This document shows, piece after piece, positions 1 to 9,167 of a DNA stretch of 64,000 bases. The notes below the pieces were generated by a model. The model was given only the letters and a program-made list of their open reading frames with translations, had not been told where the DNA came from and searched no databases. The translations under genes and the position numbers were made by a program. Where the stretch lies: assembly GCF_029537235.1 (NCBI RefSeq), contig NZ_CP120638.1, forward strand, positions 186,001 through 250,000. The letters are read 5' to 3'. Numbering within the stretch: the stretch's first letter is position 1; the number at the start of each line of letters is the position of its first letter. The DNA is from Rhizobium sp. 32-5/1 (GTDB lineage Bacteria > Pseudomonadota > Alphaproteobacteria > Rhizobiales > Rhizobiaceae).

Positions 1-124
1 AGCTTCGCGCAATTTGCAGCTGGGCGAGCAGTTCTGGCAAGCGATAGGTATCTTTAAGGGCGTCAACCAGCTGTGTTTTTTCCCGATTACTCAGGATCTG
101 CAGATCGACGCCCAGTTCTTTTTT
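1..124 (-). CDS. IS3-family transposase OrfB, N-terminal fragment (frameshift product)
   Basis: After the A6G run at 118-124, a -1 shift opens a frame that stays open to the window edge and reads ELGVDLQILSNREKTQLVDA and onward, typical of the junction into OrfB. The DDE catalytic domain lies outside the window. OrfA itself ends 25 bases after the slippery run with the stop at 91-93. Confidence 0.65.
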
Positions 125-753
125 AGGAGTTCATTGGCCTTCTTCAGGAGGTCATGCTCGAGTTGCAACTGGCGAACATCACGTTGGAGGGCTTCAAGCT
201 GGCGCTCGAGTTCCTCGCGTTCCGGCGCCTGCGGGGTGGTTTTGCGGCGTTTCATGGAGGAAGGAGCCTCATGACCGAGTAGCTGGTCTTTCCAGTTGTA
301 CAACGTCGGCCTGCAGACGCCCAGCCGGTCAGCCACCTGTTGGGCGCTTTCATCTCCACTACATAGTCCGATGACACCAGCTTGCTTCACCGCTGCGGGA
401 TAGGCAGGGCGCCACGATCGACCCACCATCGATGTTCGCGTCTCCGGAAAGGCCTCACGTACCCATGCGGTCAGAGTTCCTCGACCAGGATAGCCGAGCG
501 CCCTCATCGTCGCAGAGATGCAACGATCATGGGTGCGGTAATGCTCAAGTGCCGCCTGCTTCTGACTCTTGGAATACTTTGGCGCTCGAGCTACCGGCTG
601 AATACGCAGGTCGAGATGCTGTACGTACTCGCGGTACCAACCCCTCAGCGCATTCTTTGTGGGATAACCCAACTGCCGAATGGTCCCGTTAAGTCGCTTG
701 CCAAGCCTGATATAAAGCTCAACGGCTCGAAGTCTGTCTGCGTAGGAATACAT
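91..753 (-). CDS. IS3-family transposase OrfA (DNA-binding subunit)
   Basis: A 220-residue protein with two successive helix-turn-helix modules (about residues 5-45 and 60-100), a third HTH-like stretch with QQVADRLGVCRPTLYNWK near residue 140, and a C-terminal leucine-zipper-like coiled coil (about 175-212) rich in E, L and K. This is the standard OrfA plan for IS3 elements, where it binds the terminal repeats and is fused to OrfB by frameshifting to give the active transposase. Start codon ATG at 753 has an AGGAGG-like site just upstream on the minus strand. It is somewhat longer than most OrfA proteins because of the extra HTH module. Confidence 0.85.
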   Translation of the reverse strand: MYSYADRLRAVELYIRLGKRLNGTIRQLGYPTKNALRGWYREYVQHLDLRIQPVARAPKYSKSQKQAALEHYRTHDRCISATMRALGYPGRGTLTAWVREAFPETRTSMVGRSWRPAYPAAVKQAGVIGLCSGDESAQQVADRLGVCRPTLYNWKDQLLGHEAPSSMKRRKTTPQAPEREELERQLEALQRDVRQLQLEHDLLKKANELLKKNWASICRS

Positions 754-794
754 GAACTACCTCCTGGTGGTCCAAGTTTTCGTCCGCACCCCCA

Positions 795-2180
795 CTTGAA
801 CTAATCCAGCAGATTCGGGCTCGGAGGCTGACTGTCGTCGAGGCGGCTGGGTTGCTCGGTCTCAGCCGCAGTCAGGTCCACCGTCTGTTGCAAGCCTATG
901 ACCTGGCCGGCGCCGATGGTCTTGTCTCGAAGAAACGCGGCCGTGCGAGCAACCGGCGTCACAGCGAGGACTTCCGCAACCTGGTGCTCGACTTGGTGCG
1001 TGAGCATTACGTGGATTTCGGACCGACCCTGGCCGCCGAGAAGCTGCTCGAGCGCCACCGGATTGCCGTCAGCAAGGAGACGCTGCGTCAGTGGATGATG
1101 GAAGCCGGCATCTGGGTGACGCGCCGCGAACGCAAGAAGCGGGTTTTCCAGCCGCGCGGCCGGCGCGACTGCTTTGGCGAACTTGTGCAGATTGATGGGT
1201 CGCATCACTGGTGGTTTGAGAACCGCGGTCCCAAATGCGCCCTGCTCGTCTATATCGACGATGCCACCGGCAAGCTGTTGCATCTGCGCTTTGCCGGCTC
1301 GGAGAACACCTTCGACTATCTGCACGCGACGAAGGCTTACCTGCAGCAATGGGGCAAGCCGATCGCGTTCTACAGCGACAAGCATGGGGTTTTCCGCACC
1401 ACCCATGCTTCGCAGCAGGACAGAACCAGTGGCCTGACACAATTCGGGCGGGCGCTTTATGAGCTCAACATCGACATCATCTGCGCCAATAGCCCGCAGG
1501 CCAAAGGGCGCGTCGAGCGCGCCAACCAGACGCTGCAGGATCGGCTGGTGAAGGAGTTACGGCTGCGTGGCATCGACACGATCGCGGCGGCCAATGCCTA
1601 TGCGTCGGAATTCATGGCCGACTTCAATCGCCGCTTTGGCAAGGAGCCTCGCAATCCGAAGGACATGCATCGGTCGTTTGCCGCGCATGAGAACCTCGAT
1701 CGCGCCATGTGCCGCAAGGAAGTGCGCAAGCTGTCACAGGCCCTGACGCTGCGCTATGACAAGGTGCTGTTCATCCTCGATCCGACGGATCTCGCCAAGA
1801 CGCTCGCCGGTAACAAGGTCGTTGTCTGCGACTATCCCGATGGTCGCCTCGAGATCACCCACGAGGGGACGTCCCTGCCCTACAAAACCTTCGACACGCT
1901 GCGCTCGGTGCACCGCTCCGAGGTGGTTGAGAACAAGCGGCTTGATGACATGCTGGCCCTGGTGGCCGAGATGCAGGCCGGACGTGAGCAACAGCGCAGC
2001 CAGAGTGGACCACGCCGCACCGGTCAGACCGACCATATGTTCGGCATTCGCGACGGCAGTACAGCCAATAGCTACCAAAAGCGCGGCAGCAAGCCTGGCA
2101 GGAGGACGGATTTTACCAATGATCCAGTGGTAATCGCCCGGCGAGAGCAAGCCCTTGCGCAGTTGAAAGCGGCGGAGTGA
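795..2180 (+). pseudogene. ISNCY-family transposase, N-terminus interrupted by the IS3 element
   Basis: The reading frame is open from 795, immediately next to the IS3 end, and reads LELIQQIRARRLTVVEAAGL before the TTG codon at 852, so the real start was upstream and has been separated by the IS3 insertion. The remaining protein (442 residues from 852) has an N-terminal HTH, then a DDE core: D in QIDGSHHWWF, the IDDATGKL segment, and E in KGRVERANQTLQDRL. These match transposases classed as ISNCY (IS1202/ISDol1-like). Only about the first 8-10 residues seem missing. It is probably non-functional unless the TTG at 852 is used. Confidence 0.8.
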
Positions 2181-2412
2181 TCGGGGTGTCAAAGCTAAAG
2201 TTTACTCTTCCAGCTGGAGCCATCCGCCGCCGCCCGGCCTACGCAACCCCGACCAGCTCCACCCGGGCGGCGGCGTACGTCTGTGTATCGTCAAATATAG
2301 AATCTTGCAAAATCAGCAATAACGAATAGGATGGTGTCGCGTCTCTAAATTTCTTACTTTGTCTCATCTTTAAATAGCTGTGACATTGTCTGTAGCCTGG
2401 TGGGTTCAAGGA
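2181..2412 (+). other. Intergenic stretch between ISNCY transposase and IS30-like element
   Basis: AT-richer sequence after the ISNCY transposase stop. It should contain the right terminal repeat of the ISNCY element, but the left end is not in the window so no repeat pair can be matched. No convincing gene is present. Confidence 0.4.
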
Positions 2413-3505
2413 TGAAGTGAGACTTGCGAATGATACCAATGGGTTGTCACTCGCAAGGAAGCTGCCATGGAACGCACCTACTCCCTATTGACCTCGATGA
2501 GCGTCGTAAGATTGCCGGCTGGCGAACGGCTGGGCTGAGTGTCGAGGTCATCGCCGAGAAGCTTGGTCGACATCGCTCGACGATCTTTCGTGAGATCAAG
2601 CGCAACACGTTCGTCGACAAGGTCGTCCCGGATCTCAATGGCTATTATTGCATCACGGCGCATGACATGGCTTGTGAACGGCGGGCCAAGCTCCGGAAGC
2701 TGGTGCGCTTCTCGACTGTGAGGCAGTCCGTTATCGACCGGATCATACATGGTTGGTCGCCGCAGCAGATCGCTGGCCGGATGCGCCTGGAACGGCACCC
2801 GATCTCAGTCAGTCACGAAACGATCTACAAGTTCGCATACTCGGCCGACGGACATGCAATCAAGCTGTGGCGTCATCTGCCGGAGCATCGAGCTCGACGG
2901 CGACCGCGACATGCAAGACGCAAGTATGGCCAAAGGTTTAGCTCTGACCTGAACATTCTGCGCCGTCCGGATATCGTTGCCGATCGCAAGCAGTTCGGCC
3001 ATTGGGAATGCGATCTGATCCAGTTTCGCAAGAAGTTTGGCAAGGCCAATGTGACGTCGCTCGTGGAGCGAGTCAGCCGCTTTGCCATCTTCCTGCGCAA
3101 CAATGATCGGCAGTCCCGGCCGGTTATGAACGGACTTGTTCAAGCGCTACAAGCGCTGCCCCACCTCGCCCGCCGCTCAATCACCTTCGATCGTGGGACT
3201 GAGTTCACCGACTGGGCCCTATCTGCAAGCCAGCATCGGCACACAGATCTGGTTTTGTGACCCGCAGTCATCCTGGCAGAAAGGCACGGTTGAGAACACC
3301 AACAGGCGAGCGCGGAAATGGCTTTCGAGAGAGGTCGATCCCTTATCCGTGACTGATGCCGATCTGATCGCGATCTGCAATCAGCTCAATGCCACACCGC
3401 GCAAATGCCTCGGCTATCGAACGCCGGTCGAAGTCTTCCGCAAGAAACTGCTCGCTCAATTGAGGCATGCCGGTTAGCTTGATCCAGCTCGCAAGTCGCG
3501 CTTCA
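2413..3505 (+). mobile_element. IS30-like insertion sequence, complete with terminal repeats
   Basis: Imperfect terminal inverted repeats bound the element: TGAAGTGAGACTTGCGA at 2413-2429 and the reverse complement of TCGCAAGTCGCGCTTCA at 3489-3505, matching at 15 of 17 positions. They enclose one transposase gene, giving an element of about 1.09 kb, the usual size for IS30 elements. No clear flanking target duplication was identified. Confidence 0.75.
2467..3477 (+). pseudogene. IS30-family transposase, two frameshifts
   Basis: The natural start is probably ATG 2467 (MERTYS...), but one base is missing near 2485, so the main body (DLDERRKIAGW onward) is in another frame. The body has an HTH with AEKLGRHRSTIFREIKRN, then the first catalytic Asp (HWECDLIQF) and second Asp (ITFDRGTEF). 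An extra G in the GGG run at 3214-3216 then shifts the frame, and the last part, with the catalytic Glu in KGTVENTNRRARKWL, follows to 3477. With both indels repaired the protein is a standard full-length IS30 transposase. Given the pattern elsewhere, sequencing error is as likely as decay. Confidence 0.85.
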
Positions 3506-3519
3506 GCATGAACTCACAC

Positions 3520-3557
3520 AAAGTTAGAATGTCCTGTTTCCGTAAAGTTGGAATGTC
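3520..3557 (+). repeat. Short direct repeat beside the IS30-like element
   Basis: AAAGTTAGAATGTC at 3520-3533 and AAAGTTGGAATGTC at 3544-3557 match at 13 of 14 positions with a 24-bp period. It may be a remnant of another IS terminus; no gene lies between the IS end and the coq7-like gene. Confidence 0.5.
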
Positions 3558-3708
3558 ATGCTCTGCACATGCCTCCCAAACAATCAGCCGGATGCTGTTG
3601 ATGTAGCTTTCGTCGGACTTTTGAATTCCGTAGAATGTGCCAAGGCAACTTCAGACCGACGGCGGGACAACGCCCTATCGGCAGCGCGGAAGCGGCAAGG
3701 CAGCGTAA

Positions 3709-4307
3709 ATGACGAGCAAGGCGTCGAGCAAATCGGCCAACTGCCAGCCGGACATAACCATTCGGCGTATTCTCAAGGTGAACCACGCGGGCGAGTTCGG
3801 TGCAATTCGGATATACAGCGCGCAGATTATTGTAGCTCGGTGGTTTTTCCTGACATCGTGGCTGCGCTTCAAGCGATGCGGGAAGACGAAATTGAACATT
3901 GCGACCTGTTTCGCAACGCAATGCCTGCGCGGAGCGCCCGGCCCTGCCGCGTCATGTCACTTTGGAGTCTCGGCGGTTACGTGCTCGGCTTTTTGACGGC
4001 ACTTTGCGGACGGAATATGGTCTGGATTTGTACTGAAGCGGTTGAAAGCGCGGTCCATCGGCATTTGGAAGACCAGATGGCCTTCCTTCAAACCCGCGAC
4101 CGCGAACTCCATACCCTTATTTCGTCTATTCAAGAGCAGGAATTGGCGCATCTGCGGAAGGCGGAAAATAACCAAAAAAGCAAAGGCCTAGCGCACGCAT
4201 TGTTTTTGCCTGTTGTCGGCGACCTCACCAACCTGATGATTTGGCTTTCGACCTGGGGAGATTCGAGCCGTATGCGGGCCGAGATTACACGGGATGAAAA
4301 GGCATAG
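3709..4307 (+). pseudogene. coq7: Coq7-like demethoxyubiquinone hydroxylase, frameshifted
   Basis: The first segment (from ATG 3709) contains RILKVNHAGEFGAIRIYSAQ, the Coq7 di-iron helix with its Glu. After the T5 run at 3844-3848 the frame changes and continues FPDIVAALQAMREDEIEHCD, then EAVESAVHRHLEDQ and QEQELAHL, supplying the other di-iron ligand motifs (ExxH). Coq7 proteins insert the C6 hydroxyl of ubiquinone at the membrane. All metal-binding motifs survive, and adding one T repairs the gene to about 199 residues, so the break may be a base-calling error. It lies next to the IS cluster, which also makes real decay possible. Confidence 0.75.
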
Positions 4308-4413
4308 CCCATGAGCGGCGCCCAGCGCACCTCGGTTTCGAGCCTGCAATTCTCTTTGCGCTGCGCGGAACGTTGTGCAGACTGAACATCCACATTCATC
4401 TGGACTGAATCAT

Positions 4414-5703
4414 ATGCAGACTGTCCAATCCCTACCGCCCAGCGTTTACGCGGATACCGCCGTCGACGCGCTGGGCACGCCAGTCTTCGATACGGACGCG
4501 CGAACATCGGTGGCGATTGTCGGTGCGGGCTTTGCCGGCCTGTCGGCGGCGCTGCATCTGGCGGAAATGGGTGTCGATGTAACCGTGCTAGAAGCCAACG
4601 AACCCGGTTGGGGTGCGTCCGGGCGCAATGGCGGACAGGTCAATCCGGGACTGAAATTCAATCCGGACCAACTGATCACCATGTTCGGCGACGATCTTGG
4701 CCGGCGGATGATCGCACGGGCTTATGGCGGTCCGGATTTCACTTTCGACCTGATCCGCAGACTGGGCATCGATTGCGATGCGCGGCAGAACGGCACGTTG
4801 CGTGCCGCCACCCATGAACAGGCCTTGGACGCCATTCGCGAGACCGCAAGACAGTGCGCGGCGCGCGGCATGCCGACGAGCCTGCTCGACGCGTCAGACA
4901 TTCGCGCCGCCGCCGGCACCTCGCATTATTCGGGCGCGCTGTTTGATCCGCGTGGCGGCGATCTGCATCCGTTGAACTATGCCCGTGGCCTTGCCACTGC
5001 GGCACTGGCGGCGGGTGTGAAAATTCATGGTGCAAGCCGCGTGCTGTCCGTCAAGCGCAAAGATGGCGGATGGCGACTTAAAACTGCGAAGGCGACATTG
5101 ACCGCCGACAAGCTGCTGCTCGCGGTCAATGCCTATGCCGATGATCTTTGGCCTGGGCTCAAACAATCGCTGGTCCCGGTATACAGCGCCATCGTCGCCA
5201 GCGAGCCCCTGCCCGACGATCTCGCCGCCAGGATCCTGCCGCAGCGTCCTGTCCTTTACGAAAGCAGCCATATCACCGTCTACTACCGTCTCGACCGGCA
5301 GAACCGGCTGCTGATGGGCGGACGCGGCCCGCAACGCAGCCTGAATGGCAATAAGGCTGCCGTGTCCTACCTGATGCGCCATGCCGAGCGTTTGTGGCCG
5401 GAAATCAAGGGCATCGGCTGGAGCCATGCCTGGAACGGGCAGCTTGCCGTAACACCGGACCACCTGCCCCATGTTCATGAACCATCTCCGGACACCCTGA
5501 TCTATCTCGGCTGCAATGGCCGCGGCGTCGCCCTTGCGACGACCATGGGGCAGCAACTGGCAAACCGGCTCGTCCATGGCAAAAGCGCACAACTCGATCT
5601 GCCCGTGAGCGCCATCAAGCCGATGCGCTTTCACGCACTCTGGCCGGTCGGTGTGCACGCAGCCATGCTCTGGGGCCGGTTCCGCGATGCGGCCGGATTG
5701 TGA
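4414..5703 (+). CDS. FAD-dependent amine oxidase (DAO family, PuuB/OrdL-like)
   Basis: A 429-residue flavoprotein oxidoreductase. A GxGxxG dinucleotide-binding motif lies at residues 37-42 (VGAGFAGLSAALHLA) with the ribose-binding Glu at about 60, followed by GASGRNGGQVNPG, which resembles the gamma-glutamylputrescine oxidase group. A C-terminal YLGCNGRGVALATTMG segment is the second FAD contact typical of DAO proteins. The likely reaction is oxidative deamination of an amine or amino-acid derivative with H2O2 release. ATG 4414 was chosen over GTG 4375 because the extra 13 residues look unrelated to the family. It stands alone, so the substrate is not indicated. Confidence 0.8.
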   Translation: MQTVQSLPPSVYADTAVDALGTPVFDTDARTSVAIVGAGFAGLSAALHLAEMGVDVTVLEANEPGWGASGRNGGQVNPGLKFNPDQLITMFGDDLGRRMIARAYGGPDFTFDLIRRLGIDCDARQNGTLRAATHEQALDAIRETARQCAARGMPTSLLDASDIRAAAGTSHYSGALFDPRGGDLHPLNYARGLATAALAAGVKIHGASRVLSVKRKDGGWRLKTAKATLTADKLLLAVNAYADDLWPGLKQSLVPVYSAIVASEPLPDDLAARILPQRPVLYESSHITVYYRLDRQNRLLMGGRGPQRSLNGNKAAVSYLMRHAERLWPEIKGIGWSHAWNGQLAVTPDHLPHVHEPSPDTLIYLGCNGRGVALATTMGQQLANRLVHGKSAQLDLPVSAIKPMRFHALWPVGVHAAMLWGRFRDAAGL

Positions 5704-5903
5704 TCTGTTGTGAGTTTCCGCCCGTATATGAAACATTCACGAAAGATTGATGCCGCTTCGTTACCTTAAGAGCATCGCCCAACAGTCTGTTTTTGCTAAA
5801 ATAAAGTTTGAACCACTTGGATTGCCGATACCGCTTGAAAACCGTCACGCTTTCCAAGCGGCGCGGTCCCGCTATCCTGAAGACCAAACAAGGAGCGCTT
5901 GCC

Positions 5904-6323
5904 ATGCACCGTGCAGTCCTCACGTCCGCCTTTGCGATTTTCCTGATGAGCGCCGGTGTATCTTCCGCCGCTGAGCCGGTGGATACGGCCCAGACGATCA
6001 TTCAGGACCAGATCGCCGCCTTCCTGAACGACGACGCAGCAACCGCCTATTCCTTCGCCTCGCCGCAGATCAAGGGCAAGTTCCCCGATCAGAGCATCTT
6101 CTTCGACATGGTCAAGCGTGGCTATACGCCGGTCTATCGTCCCGGCAATTTCGCCTTCGGCCGCAGCAAGATCGATGGCGATACCGTCGTTCAGGAAGTG
6201 CTGATTTCCGGCCCTGACGGCAAGGACTGGACGGCGCTTTATTACGTCGTCAGGCAGCCGGACGGGTCATACAAGATCAACGGCGTGCAGATGCTGCAGC
6301 AGGCGCCCGGCCCCGAGATTTGA
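5904..6323 (+). CDS. Exported DUF4864 protein
   Basis: A 139-residue protein with a clear signal peptide (HRAVLTSAFAIFLMSAGVSSA, cleavage near residue 22-23). The mature part begins with VDTAQTIIQDQIAAFLNDDA and continues as one small alpha+beta domain of the DUF4864 family, related in fold to NTF2-like proteins. The start at 5904 is supported by AGGAGCG at 5891-5897. The molecular role of the family is unknown. It runs convergently into tgt with only nine bases between the stops. Confidence 0.8.
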   Translation: MHRAVLTSAFAIFLMSAGVSSAAEPVDTAQTIIQDQIAAFLNDDAATAYSFASPQIKGKFPDQSIFFDMVKRGYTPVYRPGNFAFGRSKIDGDTVVQEVLISGPDGKDWTALYYVVRQPDGSYKINGVQMLQQAPGPEI

Positions 6324-6332
6324 GACCGGCCG

Positions 6333-7463
6333 CTATACCGGCTTCAGATCGCCGCGCGCCCACTCTTCCTGCGTCTCTTCCATGAAGGACTGGAAGCGGC
6401 CCTCCTCGATCGCGGCACGAATGCCCTTCATAAGGTCCTGGTAGTAGGCGAGATTGTTCCAGGTCAGCAGCATGCCGCCGAGCGATTCGTCGGCGCGGAT
6501 CAGGTGGTGCAGATAAGCGCGCGAATAGTCGCACGCCGCCGGGCAGGATGATTGCTCGTCCAGCGGGCGCATATCTTCCGCATGGCGGGCATTGCGCAGG
6601 TTGACGCGGCCGCGGCGGGTGAAGGCCAGCCCATGGCGGCCGGCGCGGGTCGGCATCACGCAGTCGAACATGTCGATGCCGCGGGCCACAGATTTGATGA
6701 TATCATCAGGCGTGCCGACGCCCATCAGGTAGCGCGGCTTGTTCTGTGGCAGTGCCGGAAGCGTGATGTCGAGCATCTCCAGCATGACATCCTGCGGCTC
6801 GCCAACAGCAAGGCCACCGACCGCATAGCCCTTGAGATCGAGTGCCGCCAAGGCCTCAGCGGAGCGAATGCGCAAAGCCGGCACGTCGCCGCCCTGGACG
6901 ATGCCGAACATCGCCTTGCCCGGCTGGTCGCCGAAAGCCGTCTTGCAGCGCTCCGCCCAGCGCAGCGACATTTCCATGGCGCGCTCGATTTCATCTGGCG
7001 TCGCCGGCAGCCGCACGCATTCGTCGAGCTGCATCTGGATATCGCTGCCGAGCAGGCCCTGGATCTCGATCGAGCGCTCCGGCGACATATAGTGCGAGGA
7101 ACCGTCGATATGCGATTTGAACGTCACGCCCTGTTCGTCGAGCTTGCGCAGACCGGCGAGCGACATGACCTGGAAACCACCTGAATCCGTGAGGATAGGG
7201 TGCGGCCAGCGGATCAGCTCATGCAGGCCGCCGAGCCGTGCGACGCGCTCCGCGCCCGGCCGCAGCATCAGGTGATAGGTGTTGCCAAGGATGATATCGG
7301 CGCCGAGCTCGCGCACCTGGTCGAGATACATGGCCTTGACCGTGCCGACCGTGCCAACCGGCATGAAGGCCGGCGTGCGGATTTCGCCGCGCGGCATCGA
7401 TACGGTTCCGCGGCGCGCCTTGCCGTCGGTTGCCAGAAGATTGAACTGAAACGTCTCGGTCAT
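6333..7463 (-). CDS. tgt: Queuine tRNA-ribosyltransferase (tRNA-guanine transglycosylase)
   Basis: A 376-residue TIM-barrel enzyme that swaps guanine-34 for the queuosine precursor preQ1 in tRNAs with GUN anticodons. Visible features: [10 protein letters not shown] with Asp93 as the base-recognition residue, VQGG near 190, and FDCVMPTR with the nucleophile Asp267. The zinc region reads [17 protein letters not shown], with Cys307 and Cys311, rather than the usual C-x-C-x2-C. It overlaps the 3' end of queA by four bases, so the two genes are translationally coupled on the minus strand and act in the same pathway. Confidence 0.97.
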   Translation of the reverse strand: MTETFQFNLLATDGKARRGTVSMPRGEIRTPAFMPVGTVGTVKAMYLDQVRELGADIILGNTYHLMLRPGAERVARLGGLHELIRWPHPILTDSGGFQVMSLAGLRKLDEQGVTFKSHIDGSSHYMSPERSIEIQGLLGSDIQMQLDECVRLPATPDEIERAMEMSLRWAERCKTAFGDQPGKAMFGIVQGGDVPALRIRSAEALAALDLKGYAVGGLAVGEPQDVMLEMLDITLPALPQNKPRYLMGVGTPDDIIKSVARGIDMFDCVMPTRAGRHGLAFTRRGRVNLRNARHAEDMRPLDEQSSCPAACDYSRAYLHHLIRADESLGGMLLTWNNLAYYQDLMKGIRAAIEEGRFQSFMEETQEEWARGDLKPV

Positions 7464-8539
7464 CTGTTGTCCCGGAAAAGCAGGCTGGAATCGCCATAGG
7501 AATAGAAGCGGTAGCCGGTTTCGATCGCGTGCGCATAAGCCGCGCGCATCGTCTCCAGCCCGCTGAAGGCCGAAACCAGCATGAACAGCGTCGATTTCGG
7601 CAGATGAAAATTGGTCATCAACACATCGACGGCGCGAAAGCGGTAGCCGGGCGTGATGAAGATGCCGGTCGGGCCGGACCAGGGCTCGATCATGCCGTCC
7701 TCGCGCGCGGCACTCTCGATCAACCGCAAGGAGGTGGTGCCGACGCAGACGATGCGCCCGCCCTTCGCCTTCAACGCATTGAGCGCTGCGGCCGTCTCGG
7801 CGCTGACATAACCGACCTCCTCGTGCATGACGTGATCGTCGGTATCAGCGGCCTTCATCGGCAGGAAGGTGCCGGCGCCAACATGCAGCGTCACGAAATG
7901 GCGCTCGACGCCGATCGCATCCAGCGAGGCGAACAGCCGGTCGGTGAAATGCAGGCCGGCCGTGGGTGCTGCCACGGCGCCGGAAGAGCGCGCATAGACC
8001 GTCTGGTAGTCCGTGCGGTCCTTCTCGTCCTCCGGGCGCTTGGAGGCAATGTAAGGCGGCAGCGGTACATGGCCGACGGCAAGGATCGCCTCGTCGAGCG
8101 CAGGACCTGCGAGATCGAAGCGCAGCGTCACCTCGCCTGCCTCGCCTTTCTCCTCGACCGTCGCATCGAGCGATCCCAGCATGCAGCTGTTCTGGCCATG
8201 CCCGAAGGAAAGCCGGTCGCCCGCCTTCAGCCGCTTGGCGGGACGGGCGAAGGCTTTCCAGCAATCGGGCGCGGTGCGCATATGCAGCGTGAATGAGACT
8301 TGCGAGACGGCATCCCCGTCCCGTCTGCGCAAACCTTCGAGTTGCGCCGGAATAACCTTGGTGTCGTTGAAGACAAGCGCGTCGCCGGCACGCAGAAAAT
8401 TCGGCAGGTCAAGCACGCTGTGGTCAGCCAGCGCTTCGCCCGGATGCACGACGAGCAGCCGGGCGCTGTCACGCGGGCTTGCGGGCCGCAGTGCGATATT
8501 GTCCTCAGGAAGATCGAAATCGAAAAGATCGACGCGCAT
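7460..8539 (-). CDS. queA: S-adenosylmethionine:tRNA ribosyltransferase-isomerase
   Basis: A 359-residue QueA, which moves the ribose of SAM onto preQ1 in tRNA to make epoxyqueuosine. It begins with [20 protein letters not shown] and contains the family signatures [26 protein letters not shown] and [10 protein letters not shown], ending with [17 protein letters not shown]. Length matches the family. It overlaps tgt by four bases; ppiB lies about 90 bp upstream and is separated by a hairpin, so queA-tgt may have its own promoter. Confidence 0.97.
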   Translation of the reverse strand: MRVDLFDFDLPEDNIALRPASPRDSARLLVVHPGEALADHSVLDLPNFLRAGDALVFNDTKVIPAQLEGLRRRDGDAVSQVSFTLHMRTAPDCWKAFARPAKRLKAGDRLSFGHGQNSCMLGSLDATVEEKGEAGEVTLRFDLAGPALDEAILAVGHVPLPPYIASKRPEDEKDRTDYQTVYARSSGAVAAPTAGLHFTDRLFASLDAIGVERHFVTLHVGAGTFLPMKAADTDDHVMHEEVGYVSAETAAALNALKAKGGRIVCVGTTSLRLIESAAREDGMIEPWSGPTGIFITPGYRFRAVDVLMTNFHLPKSTLFMLVSAFSGLETMRAAYAHAIETGYRFYSYGDSSLLFRDNR

Positions 8540-8574
8540 CTGCAGTCTTCTAAAACAGGCTTATTTAAACAGGA

Positions 8575-8614
8575 AACCCGCCCCGGCGCCCTTCAAGGCG
8601 ATCCGGGACGGGTT
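8575..8614 (-). terminator. Hairpin between ppiB and queA
   Basis: Outer arms AACCCG...CGGGTT with an inner CGCC-TTCAA-GGCG type stem form a strong GC-rich hairpin just after the ppiB stop on the minus strand. The following T stretch is short, so this may be a partial terminator or an mRNA-stabilising structure. Confidence 0.5.
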
Positions 8615-8630
8615 GTTGGCTTATCTTGAA

Positions 8631-9140
8631 TCAGGCGTTGGCAGCAAGCTTCATCGAAACAATGCTGTCGGGATCCTTGACCGGCTCGCCGCGCTTCAGC
8701 TTGTCGACATTGTCCATGCCTTCGATGACTTGGCCCCAGACCGAATACTGCTTGTTCAGCCACGGGCTGTCGGTGAAGCAGATGAAGAACTGCGAATTGG
8801 CCGAGTTCGGCATCTGGCTGCGGGCCATGGAGCAGGTACCGCGCACATGGCTTGTCGCGGAAAATTCGGCCTTCAGGTCCGGCTTGTCGGAGCCGCCCAT
8901 GCCGGCGCGGGCCGGGTTGAAGTCCTTGCCGCCTTTCTTGCCGAACTGCACATCGCCAGTCTGCGCCATGAAGTCGTCGATGACGCGGTGGAAGACGACG
9001 CCGTCATAGGCGCCCTCAGCGCAGAGTTCCTTGATGCGGGCAACGTGGCCCGGCGCCAGGTCCGGCAGAAGCTGAATAACGACCTGCCCCTTCGTGGTTT
9101 CGAGGATGACGGTGTTTTCGGGATCCTTGATCTCGGCCAT
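8631..9140 (-). CDS. ppiB: Cytoplasmic cyclophilin-type peptidylprolyl isomerase
   Basis: A 169-residue protein without signal peptide, starting MAEIKDPENTVILETTKGQV. It is a single cyclophilin domain with VVFHRVIDDFMAQTGD and GTCSMARSQMPNSANSQFFI, which carry the catalytic Arg, Phe, Met and Gln of the family. It catalyses cis-trans isomerisation of Xaa-Pro bonds in the cytoplasm. The gene is 27 bp downstream of a second, exported cyclophilin with which it shares most of its sequence, pointing to a tandem duplication that has split by compartment. Confidence 0.92.
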   Translation of the reverse strand: MAEIKDPENTVILETTKGQVVIQLLPDLAPGHVARIKELCAEGAYDGVVFHRVIDDFMAQTGDVQFGKKGGKDFNPARAGMGGSDKPDLKAEFSATSHVRGTCSMARSQMPNSANSQFFICFTDSPWLNKQYSVWGQVIEGMDNVDKLKRGEPVKDPDSIVSMKLAANA

Positions 9141-9167
9141 GGTTTTCTCCTTGTGTTGTAGATATTC

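Larger units (their letters stand above)
1..794 (-). mobile_element. IS3-family insertion sequence, 5' part
   Basis: This is the transposase-proximal end of an IS3-family element read on the minus strand; the rest lies beyond base 1. It contains orfA and the beginning of orfB joined by an A6G slippery site. The outer end is placed at 793-794 because the element then ends with the CA typical of IS3 elements and the interrupted reading frame of the neighbouring ISNCY transposase resumes directly after it. The other terminal repeat is outside the window, so the exact end is inferred. Confidence 0.75.
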
